Shown piece after piece: positions 1 to 5,409 of a stretch of DNA of 6,162 nucleotides. The translations under genes were made by a program, and so were the position numbers. This DNA comes from Alphaproteobacteria bacterium (GTDB lineage Bacteria > Pseudomonadota > Alphaproteobacteria > Micropepsales > Micropepsaceae): the NCBI GenBank assembly GCA_019508105.1, contig JAEKMB010000250.1, positions 1 through 6,162 of the forward strand. The letters run 5' to 3'. The notes beneath the pieces are model-generated. The model worked only from the letters and a program-made list of their open reading frames with translations, did not search any database and had not been told where the DNA came from. Each line of letters opens with the position of its first letter. Position 1 is the first letter of the stretch.

Positions 1-25
1 CGCAAAGGTCCACCAGCCAACGCAT
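1..25 (-). CDS. RND efflux pump inner-membrane subunit, N-terminal fragment (partial)
   Basis: Only the first eight codons are inside the window (ATG at 25-23, reading MRWLVDLC), and the gene continues past the left edge. A purine-rich ribosome binding site (GAGGAA, 37-32) sits 6 nt before the ATG. The start lies 15 nt after the stop of the adaptor gene. N-termini of the form M-R-W-hydrophobic-V-D are common in CusA/CzcA-like RND permeases, where they lead into the first membrane helix. RND adaptor genes are also very often followed by their pump gene. The identity therefore rests on a short N-terminal resemblance plus operon order. If correct, the product is the proton-driven pump of a tripartite exporter. 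Substrate cannot be told from this fragment. Confidence 0.6.
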
Positions 26-31
26 GGCTTA

Positions 32-37
32 TTCCTC
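32..37 (-). promoter_or_regulatory. Ribosome binding site of the RND pump gene
   Basis: Reads GAGGAA on the minus strand, 6 nt upstream of the ATG at 25. It lies in the 15-nt gap after the adaptor stop codon and supports the partial pump gene as a real coding start. Confidence 0.6.
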
Positions 38-40
38 GGC

Positions 41-982
41 TTAGGTGCTGGGATTGGTTTCGCGCGCCAGCAGCAGGCCGGCTCCGCTGGTCACGACGTT
101 CTGGCCGGCGCGGATGCCGGCGCCGTCCGCCACGAAATAGCCGTCGCCCAGCGGCTTGCCGATATCGATCCTGGTCTTGAGGAAGGTCTGCGGCTGGGTC
201 TGGACATAGACCCAGGCTTCATTGTCGCCATAGATCAGCGCCGCTGCGGGGACAGTTACGCCTGTTTGGGCGGCGCCGACCGGCACCATGGCCGTGACAT
301 GCTCATTTTGCGCCAGGTCGCTGCCGTCCAGCAGCGCGTAAAAGCCGCGCCCCGGAAAAGCGCTGTCGGCCGGGGCCTCCCAGATTGTGCTGGTAGTCCA
401 GCTTTTGGGATTGGCGCCCAGCCGGGCGATCTGGAGGGCGGCAGGGACTCTGTTGCCCAGCGCGCCCAGCGGAAAGGTGACGCGCACCAGCACGCTTCTG
501 CCCGACGCCAGCCGCGCCATCACCGCCTGGCGAGAGGCCGCGTCATGCCAGGGCGCATTATGCCCAAAAGCGGCATCGGTCTTGCGCTCCGCCAGCATCA
601 GGGCCGCGCGGTCGGCCGCGGCCTTGCTCTGTGCGGTTTCCACCAGTTCGCGCGACACCGCGGCTTCCTCGCCGGTGGAGAGCGACTGGGCGCGCGCCGC
701 CACCGCCTGGCTTTGGGCCGCCGCCGCCCGCGCCGTCAGCACTTCGGCATCGTTCACAGCGATGGTGTCCAGCGCGGTCACAACGCCATAGCCCGTGATC
801 TGCTGGCGCCAGGCGGCGGGGCGGGCCGGCACGGTGACGATGCCCAGGCTCTTGATCTCTTCCGCCTTCAGGGTAAGGCCTGGTGTCTCGGCTTCCTTCT
901 CCGCCGGCTTTTCGGCCGCAGGCTTGCCGCACGCCGCAAGCAGCAGCAGCGCCGCAAATCCCATCCAGTGCCGGCCGCGCAT
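41..982 (-). CDS. RND efflux periplasmic adaptor subunit (membrane fusion protein), lipoprotein
   Basis: This 313-residue protein is probably the periplasmic adaptor linking an RND pump to an outer-membrane channel. It begins with a lipoprotein signal: charged start, hydrophobic run, lipobox L-A-A-C with Cys18 as lipidation site. A Lys/Glu/Pro/Ala-rich linker follows to about residue 35. Residues about 35-80 resemble the start of CusB/HlyD-type adaptors (LKAEEIKSLGI, then a G-V-V strand). An Ala/Gln/Arg-rich helical hairpin spans roughly 80-140. Later beta-rich segments end in a typical adaptor tail (VTVPAAALI, AWVYVQ, then GIRAGQNVVTSGAGLLL). The usual glycine-rich lipoyl half-motifs are hard to see, so it is a divergent or compact member. 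There is no His/Met-rich metal-binding segment, so metal export is not supported. The ATG overlaps the stop of the upstream beta-propeller gene by one base (TGATG); the absence of a good Shine-Dalgarno fits translational coupling. Confidence 0.8.
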   Translation of the reverse strand: MRGRHWMGFAALLLLAACGKPAAEKPAEKEAETPGLTLKAEEIKSLGIVTVPARPAAWRQQITGYGVVTALDTIAVNDAEVLTARAAAAQSQAVAARAQSLSTGEEAAVSRELVETAQSKAAADRAALMLAERKTDAAFGHNAPWHDAASRQAVMARLASGRSVLVRVTFPLGALGNRVPAALQIARLGANPKSWTTSTIWEAPADSAFPGRGFYALLDGSDLAQNEHVTAMVPVGAAQTGVTVPAAALIYGDNEAWVYVQTQPQTFLKTRIDIGKPLGDGYFVADGAGIRAGQNVVTSGAGLLLARETNPST

Positions 983-1998
983 CAGCGGTCCAGGACGATC
1001 AGCCGGAAGGTGCCGGGAACGGGCACCGGCCGGGGATTGGGCCGGTCGGCGGTCGGCGTGCCGGGCTTGCGCTGCGCCGTCACCGTGAACAGTCTGTGAC
1101 TTGTGGGGTCCAGTTCCATGGTGCGGGCGCCTTCCGCGGTAGGCAGATTCTGCAGGATGGTGAACTTATCAGGACCGTCCTCATGGGCAACCGTCATCGT
1201 GCCGGATTCGCCATTGGAGCTGAACACCAGCCCGGTGGCCGGATCAAAGCGGTTGGCATCCACGCCTTCGCCGATGGGAATCCGGGCCACCAGCTTGCCG
1301 GTCTTCATGTCCGTCACCGCGATCATCTTGTTATCGCAGCCGGAAAAGACGCGGCCATGGCGAAGATCGGCGGCGATGCCGGAGGGCTCCTGGCAAGGCG
1401 CCAGCGGATAGCGCTTTTTCACCGCCAGGGTCCTGGCATCGAAGGCGACCAGCTCGCTGGTGTCCTCGATATTGACATAGATGGTGCCGGCCTCATCGCT
1501 GACCGCCGCTTCCGGCTTGCCGCCCAGGGGCACCGTTCCCACCGCCTTGGCAGTGACAGGGTCGGCCGCGGTGGCATCCTTGCTGGTGGAATTGAACGTG
1601 AAGAGGCGTTTGGAGAAAGGATCATAGATGATGCTGTCGGGCCGCCCGCCGACCGCAATCTCGCCGGTCTTGGTGATGCTTTTGGGATTGATGATCGCAA
1701 TCCGGTTCGCGCCGCCCTCGCTGACATAGGCGTTGCCGTTGGCAAAAGCGGTGCCGTGAATGCCCATCAAGTTGGGCACGTCGCCCAACAGTTTTCCGCT
1801 GGCGGGGTCCACCACCATCACATGGCTGCCGCGAGTGATGAAGAGGTTGCCGCTGTCCGGATCGCGATTGATATAGTCCCAGCCGCCATCGCCGCCCAGG
1901 GTGATACTGGTTACCACATGATAGCCGGCGGGCGCGGCTGCCACCGGCACGGTCAACAGAGCGCAAAGCACGGCAGCGGTCTTCCAATGTGATTTCAT
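982..1998 (-). CDS. Secreted YncE/YVTN-type beta-propeller protein
   Basis: This 338-residue protein has an N-terminal Sec signal peptide (hydrophobic core around residues 8-20, likely cleavage near the V-A-A-A-P stretch at about 22). It is therefore expected in the periplasm. The mature part is a run of repeating beta-propeller blades of the 40-residue YVTN/YncE kind. Examples are GNLFITRGSHVMVVDPASGK, NAYVSEGGANRIAIINPKS, GRPDSIIYDPFSKRLFTFN, TIYVNIEDTSELVAFDART and NKMIAVTDMKTGKLVARI. Two cysteines (in APCQEP and SGCDN) could form a disulfide. The precise role of this family is not established. As the first gene of an efflux operon, it may bind a ligand or partner at the periplasmic side of the exporter; that is inference. 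The start at 1998 is backed by GGGAGG (2009-2004) 5 nt upstream. The C-terminal 40 residues are Pro/Arg-rich and end in a last strand, FRLIVLDR. Confidence 0.85.
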   Translation of the reverse strand: MKSHWKTAAVLCALLTVPVAAAPAGYHVVTSITLGGDGGWDYINRDPDSGNLFITRGSHVMVVDPASGKLLGDVPNLMGIHGTAFANGNAYVSEGGANRIAIINPKSITKTGEIAVGGRPDSIIYDPFSKRLFTFNSTSKDATAADPVTAKAVGTVPLGGKPEAAVSDEAGTIYVNIEDTSELVAFDARTLAVKKRYPLAPCQEPSGIAADLRHGRVFSGCDNKMIAVTDMKTGKLVARIPIGEGVDANRFDPATGLVFSSNGESGTMTVAHEDGPDKFTILQNLPTAEGARTMELDPTSHRLFTVTAQRKPGTPTADRPNPRPVPVPGTFRLIVLDR

Positions 1999-2003
1999 GG
2001 TCG

Positions 2004-2009
2004 CCTCCC
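2004..2009 (-). promoter_or_regulatory. Ribosome binding site of the beta-propeller gene
   Basis: Reads GGGAGG on the minus strand, 5 nt before the ATG at 1998. It is the strongest Shine-Dalgarno in the efflux operon and fixes the start of its first gene. Confidence 0.7.
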
Positions 2010-2065
2010 TGATTGAGCCATTTTTCCATGGCCGTGTGGCAAGAGGTATGCTGCAATCCGGCGGG

Positions 2066-2081
2066 GGGAATAATTATTCCC
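2066..2081. promoter_or_regulatory. Perfect 16-bp palindrome, candidate operator in a divergent gap
   Basis: The sequence GGGAATAATTATTCCC is identical on both strands. It lies in the 100-bp gap between the divergent beta-propeller/efflux operon (start 1998) and the EamA-type gene (start 2099). It ends 17 nt before the EamA start and begins 67 nt before the efflux operon start. It is AT-rich in the middle of GC-rich DNA, as expected for a dimeric regulator's binding site or a core promoter element. No clear -35/-10 pair is visible nearby on either strand. Which protein binds it, if any, cannot be read from the sequence. The response regulator encoded at 4395-3724 is one untested candidate. 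Confidence 0.5.
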
Positions 2082-2090
2082 AATGTTGGG
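2079..2090. repeat. Second, overlapping inverted repeat next to the EamA ribosome binding site
   Basis: CCCAATGTTGGG consists of CCCAA and TTGGG arms around two bases. Its left arm shares CCC with the 16-bp palindrome, and its right arm overlaps the first bases of the Shine-Dalgarno GGGAGAG (2088-2094) of the EamA-type gene. The two repeats cannot both pair in RNA at once. It may be chance or part of a composite operator. Confidence 0.3.
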
Positions 2091-2094
2091 AGAG
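2088..2094 (+). promoter_or_regulatory. Ribosome binding site deciding the EamA-type start
   Basis: GGGAGAG ends 4 nt before the ATG at 2099. It favours that ATG over the in-frame ATG at 1997, which would overlap the divergent gene and add 34 residues without a membrane-protein character. Confidence 0.65.
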
Positions 2095-2098
2095 AAAG

Positions 2099-2476
2099 AT
2101 GCGCGTCGTGCTGGCCTCCTGGCCGTTCTGGGCCGTGCTTTCGGCGGTGTTTGCCGCCCTGACGGCGATCTTCGGCAAGATCGGGGTCGAGAACGTCAAT
2201 TCCGATTTTGCCACCCTGATCCGCACCGTCATCATCCTGGCTGTGCTGGCACTGTTCGTCGCCGCAACCCATGCCTGGCAGCCGCTGGATGCGGTGCCGC
2301 GCAAGACCTGGCTGTTTCTGCTGCTCTCGGCCCTGGCCACCGGCGCCTCCTGGGTCTGCTATTACCGCGCTCTCAAGTCCGGGCCGGCCTCGGGCGTGGC
2401 GCCGATCGACAAGATGAGCGTGCTGCTGGTGGCGCTGTTCGCCGCGGCGTTCCTGGGCGAGCGGCTGATGCTCGTT
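2099..2476 (+). pseudogene. EamA/DMT-family small membrane transporter, 3'-truncated
   Basis: About 126 residues match the single-domain EamA type of the drug/metabolite transporter superfamily, inner-membrane proteins usually close to 140 residues long. Visible are four hydrophobic helices: residues about 5-29, 37-56, 71-90 and 101-120. Family-like motifs include LTAIFGKIGV, TWLFLLLSALATGASW, YYRAL, APIDKMSVLLVALFAA and FLGERL. The fifth helix and stop that should follow ERL are missing. After about 2476 the frame runs into DNA that is antisense to the histidine kinase and stays open to 3631. That produces an Arg/Gln/Gly-rich tail of about 384 residues with no membrane or domain character. 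I therefore read it as a gene broken by deletion or recombination, not a genuine fusion. Transport substrate is unknown. The start choice rests on the Shine-Dalgarno at 2088-2094. Confidence 0.75.
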
Positions 2477-2479
2477 CCT

Positions 2480-3743
2480 GGACGCGGCAGGAAAGCACAG
2501 GCGGACCGACAATCCGCCGCCGGGCGGCGTCTCCACCGTGACGGCGGCGCCATGCAGATCGGCAATCGCCGCCACCATGGACAGGCCCAGGCCGTAACCG
2601 GGATGCGAGCGGCTGGCTTCACGCCGGTAGAGACGCTGGAACAGCTTTTCATGTTCTTCCGGCGGCACCCCCGGTCCATCATCGCTGACGGTGACGGCGG
2701 CGCGGTCCTGATCCTGCGACAGCGCCAGGGTGATGGTGGTGCCCTGCGGCGTATGCAGGATGGCATTCTCGATCAGGTTGGAAAGCATTTGGATGATCAG
2801 GGCACGGTCGCCGCGGATGGCGGGTGCATCCTTTGCCGCCAAGATCAGATGATGTCCGGCGCCTTCGGCGACCGCACCGAACATCTCGCGCATATGTTCC
2901 AGCACCGGCGCGAGATCCAGCACCGTGAAGGCGGCGCGCCGGGCGCCCCCTTCGATCTGGGCGATGCGCAGCAGGGCGGCGAACAGCGCCAGGATTTCAT
3001 CGGTCTTGCCGATGGTGGCCTCCAGGGCCGCGGAATGGGTTTGCACCGCCCCTTCGCGCGCCCGCTCCAGCCCCTGGCGCAGGTGCGACACCGGCGTGCG
3101 CAAATCATGGGCGATGTCGTTGGTGACCTGGCGCAGATTTTCCATCAGGGTGGCGATGCGGTCCAGCATCTCGTTGATGGTTGCGGCCAGCCTGTCCAGT
3201 TCGTCTTGGGTGCCGCGCACCGGAATGCGGGCCTTGAGATCGCCGTCCATGATGGCGCGGCAGGCCCGTCCCATGGCGTCGCTGCGCCGCAGGAAGCTGC
3301 GGCTGACCAGGGCCCCGCCCAGCACTGCCAGCAGCAACGCGGCGGCGAACAGCCAGGCCATGGTCTGGACGATCTGCGCTTGCGCCTTGTGCACCCGGTT
3401 GAGATCGCTGCGAGACGGTGCCGGTTTGCGGTGTCATGGCGGGCAGGTTGCCGGCAAGGCGGGTCTTTCCCTGCTGCAACAGGAAAAAGTCGGAGTTGCT
3501 GGGCGACGCCATGCTTTGCTCGATCACTTCCAGGGCTTCGTGCAGGCCGCCGCCCTTGTAGCCTGCCCGGATGGTGGCGATGTCGGCGCTGGAGAATTGC
3601 ACCATCTGGTCGCGGAAGGCGCGGTCGGTGATGACCAGCACCACGCTCCCCAGCACCAGCACCGACAGCGCGAACACGCCGACATAGATGGCCGCCAGCC
3701 GGAAGGCTTCGGTATGGAGAAACCTAATCCGCACGCAGGACAT
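2480..3743 (-). pseudogene. Sensor histidine kinase of a two-component pair, frame-broken and lacking its end
   Basis: This is a membrane HAMP-type histidine kinase split over two frames. Fragment one (3743 to about 3414, 110 residues) has a first membrane helix at about residues 14-38 and the start of a periplasmic domain ending GNLPAMTPQTG. Its frame then runs as junk to 3105. Fragment two resumes near 3409 (SDLNRVHKAQ). It holds the second membrane helix (about 3360-3290), HAMP, the phosphoacceptor H box IAHDLRTP (His codon 3109-3107), N box NLIENA (from 2779), G1 DDGPGVP, F box LFQRLYRRE and G2 GYGLGLSM, ending SVRLCFP near 2485. Related kinases usually have some 40-50 residues between GNL and the second helix; about that much seems absent here. 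The frame also lacks its own stop and reads on to 1622 through antisense of neighbouring genes. The start overlaps the response regulator's stop by 20 nt, as typical of such operons; GTG at 3734 is an alternative. As sequenced, a full kinase cannot be made. Confidence 0.8.
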
Positions 3744-4395
3744 ACCCTGTGCCGCGCAGGGTGCGGATCAGTTCGATGCCGAAGCCCCGGTCCACCTTGG
3801 AGCGCAACCGGCTCATATGGGTCTCCACGATATTGGTGCGGGGATCGAAGTGCAGATCCCAGACATTTTCCAGCAGCATGGTGCGGGTGACCACCCGCCC
3901 GGCATTGTGCAGCAGATATTCCAGCAGGCGGAATTCCTGGGACTGAAGCTCGATCGCCTTGCCGTCGCGGCTGGCGGTGCGCCGGATCAGGTCGATTTCC
4001 AGATCGGCCAGGCGCAGTCTGGTGGGCTCGGCGCCGTCGGCGCGCCGGGTGATGGCATTGACCCGCGCCAACAGTTCGACAAAGGCGAAAGGCTTGACCA
4101 GGTAATCGTCGGCGCCGCCTTCCAGGCCTTCGACCCGGTCGTCCAGCCCACTCATGGTGGTGAGAAACAGCACCGGGGTCTGGTGTCCTTCCGCGCGCAG
4201 CCGCCGCACCAGGGTCAACCCATCCAGGCCCGGCAACATGCGGTCCACAATCAGGGCGGCATGTTCGCCCGTCATGGCGCGCGCCAGACCTTCAGTGCCG
4301 TTATCCACATGTTCGACGGCGTGACCGTGTCCCTGCAAGGCATCCACGATATGCCCCGCGGTTTCCCGGTCGTCTTCCACCAGCAGCAGCTTCAC
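3724..4395 (-). CDS. OmpR/PhoB-family two-component response regulator
   Basis: This 223-residue cytoplasmic transcription factor, normally activated by phosphotransfer, has a receiver domain at residues 1-115. It shows acidic residues E7-D8-D9, phosphoacceptor D51 (in LIVDRMLPGLDG), T79 and K101 (in YLVKPF). A winged-helix DNA-binding domain spans about 125-223, with the typical ELQSQEFRLLEYLLHNAGRVVTR segment (shortened in meaning to helix one and two), ETHMSRLRSKVD recognition helix and the final RTLRGTGYVL wing. Length and key residues are normal, so it appears functional. I chose the GTG at 4395 (VKLLLVEDD) because homology starts there. An upstream extension to 4581 in the same frame is Ser/Gly/Arg-rich and unlike the family, and crosses the neighbouring promoter. 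The Shine-Dalgarno is weak (GAGACAAG region). It is the first gene of the pair with the damaged kinase, making it possibly an orphan regulator. Confidence 0.9.
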   Translation of the reverse strand: MKLLLVEDDRETAGHIVDALQGHGHAVEHVDNGTEGLARAMTGEHAALIVDRMLPGLDGLTLVRRLRAEGHQTPVLFLTTMSGLDDRVEGLEGGADDYLVKPFAFVELLARVNAITRRADGAEPTRLRLADLEIDLIRRTASRDGKAIELQSQEFRLLEYLLHNAGRVVTRTMLLENVWDLHFDPRTNIVETHMSRLRSKVDRGFGIELIRTLRGTGYVLRAD

Positions 4396-4484
4396 GTGTC
4401 TTGTCTCGCATGACCCAGCGCAATCTATGACAGAACCGCGACGGCTGCCCGCCCCCGAACCGCTGGGCCGTCCAGTTTTGCCGC

Positions 4485-4513
4485 TTGACATGGTTATCGT
4501 TATTCGATATACA
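4485..4513 (+). promoter_or_regulatory. Sigma-70-like promoter of the DUF2975-XRE operon
   Basis: A perfect TTGACA -35 box (4485-4490), a 17-nt spacer and a TATACA -10 box (4508-4513) stand in the only AT-rich stretch of the 178-bp gap between the response regulator (start 4395) and DUF2975 gene (start 4574). An overlapping alternative -10, TATGAT, is at 4514-4519 but with a 23-nt spacer. Transcription would begin around 4520, giving a leader of about 55 nt. A promoter for the response regulator must lie in the same gap, but no clear box pair was found on the minus strand. Confidence 0.65.
4495..4509. promoter_or_regulatory. Inverted repeat in the promoter spacer, candidate operator
   Basis: TATCG and CGATA arms flank five bases (TTATT), lying between the -35 and -10 boxes and touching the -10. 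A repressor bound here would block RNA polymerase. The small XRE regulator encoded two genes downstream is a natural candidate for self-regulation, but this is inference from position only. Confidence 0.45.
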
Positions 4514-4563
4514 TATGATCGCAAATCAATAATGTAATTGCCGAATACCGATGAATCTGGGAT

Positions 4564-4569
4564 GGAGAG
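4564..4569 (+). promoter_or_regulatory. Ribosome binding site deciding the DUF2975 start
   Basis: GGAGAG lies 4 nt before the ATG at 4574. It favours that start over the TTG at 4538 and the ATG at 4562, neither of which has a recognisable Shine-Dalgarno in front. Confidence 0.6.
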
Positions 4570-4573
4570 CCAA

Positions 4574-5113
4574 ATGCCCAAAGCACATCATCTGTTCACT
4601 GCGACCGGCTGGACGCTGAATGCCGCTATGCTGGTCAGCCTGTTCCTGACCGCGGTGCTGATGCTGGCCTTCGGCGTCTGCGCCCTGGCGGCGGCAGGGC
4701 TTGTGCATCTGCCCATCCCGGCCGAGGACCTTAAGGAGATCAAGGATATTTCTCTTGGTCTGGTCTTTGTAGCCGGGATGGCCGCCTGCGCCTCCGGCAT
4801 CTTCCTGCTGGCCCTCCTGACCCTGGTGCTGTTGATGACGGCCCGGATCGTGAAGACCGCGGAGACGGACCCCTTTGTCGAGGACAATGCGCGGCGGCTG
4901 ATGCAGATCGGCTGGCTGCTGCTGGCGATGCAGGTGGTGGGCCTCACCGCCGATATGATCATGTCGCTGTTTCCCAAAGAGGTGAGCGACCATGTCCAGA
5001 CCGGGTTCGACCTGTCGCCCATCGGCATCCTGGCGGTGCTGCTGATTTTCGTGCTGGCGCAGATCTTTCGCCGCGGCGCGCAAATGCGGGACGAACTGGA
5101 AGGGACCGTCTGA
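4574..5113 (+). CDS. DUF2975-family integral membrane protein
   Basis: With the preferred start this is a 179-residue protein with four predicted membrane helices. These are roughly residues 11-36 (WTLNAAMLVSLFL onward), 57-86 (LGLVFVAGMAAC onward), 105-130 (IGWLLLAMQVVGLTADMI) and 147-165 (SPIGILAVLLIFVLAQIF). Family marks are the DPFVEDNARRLMQIGW stretch after helix two and the C-terminal RRGAQMRDELEGTV. DUF2975 proteins have no well-established biochemical function. They are characteristically encoded directly before a small XRE-type regulator, exactly as here, where 3 nt separate the two genes. The pair is probably one transcript from the promoter at 4485-4513. I infer a membrane component of a small sensing or stress module, but nothing in the sequence shows the signal. 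It is divergently oriented from the response regulator, sharing the intergenic region. Confidence 0.85.
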   Translation: MPKAHHLFTATGWTLNAAMLVSLFLTAVLMLAFGVCALAAAGLVHLPIPAEDLKEIKDISLGLVFVAGMAACASGIFLLALLTLVLLMTARIVKTAETDPFVEDNARRLMQIGWLLLAMQVVGLTADMIMSLFPKEVSDHVQTGFDLSPIGILAVLLIFVLAQIFRRGAQMRDELEGTV

Positions 5114-5116
5114 TCC

Positions 5117-5347
5117 ATGGAGATCATCGTCAAGCTGGACGACATGCTCTATGCCCGGCGGATGACCTTGACAGAGCTGGCGGAGAAAGTGGACATCACC
5201 CTGGCCAATCTCTCCATCCTCAAGACCGGCAAGGCAAAAGCGATCCGCTTTTCCACCCTGGCCGCGATCTGTGAGGCGCTGGACTGCCAGCCGGGTGACA
5301 TCCTGGCGTTCGAAAGCGGCCGCAACACGGGCAAAAAAGCGGCGTAG
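5117..5347 (+). CDS. Small XRE-family (Cro/C1-type) helix-turn-helix regulator, DUF2975 partner
   Basis: This 76-residue protein consists almost wholly of one Cro/C1-type helix-turn-helix domain. Residues 1-10 (MEIIVKLDDM) form an N-terminal strand/helix. The helix-turn-helix is around 17-42, with MTLTELAEKVDITLANLSILKTGK. The fifth helix region is IRFSTLAAICEALDCQPGDIL. This matches the short YozG-like regulators (about 65-75 residues) that follow DUF2975 genes. The last 10 residues, rich in Lys, Gly and Asn, are a poorly conserved tail. The ATG lies 3 nt after the DUF2975 stop, with a purine stretch (GAAGGGA) about 12 nt upstream, so expression is likely coupled. It probably binds DNA as a dimer; the inverted repeat at 4495-4509 in the operon's own promoter is a plausible target. 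No clear terminator follows. Confidence 0.9.
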   Translation: MEIIVKLDDMLYARRMTLTELAEKVDITLANLSILKTGKAKAIRFSTLAAICEALDCQPGDILAFESGRNTGKKAA

Positions 5348-5409
5348 GCCGTGCTTGGTCTGGCGTGCGGATTGCTGTTAGCCTGCGGCAAAAGATTTCC
5401 AAGGCGCCC

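Noticed and set aside
266..1099. Long plus-strand open frames opposite the adaptor and propeller genes (also 387-791, 795-1088, 883-1992)
   Set aside because: Their translations are Arg/Gly/Ala/His-rich with no domain, signal or membrane character, as expected for antisense frames in GC-rich DNA. The minus-strand genes have clear family features, signal peptides and ribosome binding sites.
1622..2480. Read-through of the kinase frame as a C-terminal extension
   Set aside because: It crosses the antisense of the EamA gene, the divergent promoter gap and the propeller gene. The family normally ends within a few residues of SVRLCFP.
2477..3631. The open continuation of the EamA frame as a genuine C-terminal domain
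   Set aside because: It is exactly antisense to the conserved kinase core, is low in hydrophobic residues and shows no recognisable domain, so it is a by-product of the missing stop codon.
4396..4581. N-terminal extension of the response regulator to an upstream ATG at 4581
   Set aside because: The added residues are unlike the family, would span the promoter at 4485-4513 and overlap the DUF2975 start. Homology begins at the GTG at 4395.
4526..5145. Minus-strand open frames opposite the DUF2975 gene
   Set aside because: They are shadows rich in His/Gln/Arg or Ser/Arg. The plus strand carries family motifs and a matched operon partner.
5332..5357. Possible terminator after the XRE gene (AAGC-GGC paired with GCC-gt-GCTT)
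   Set aside because: The stem is short and bulged, part of it lies in the coding region, and no T-run follows.
5348..5409. Separate promoter for the CE15-like esterase
   Set aside because: TTGGTC-N17-TTAGCC has the right spacing but weak matches in both boxes; not enough to call in GC-rich DNA.
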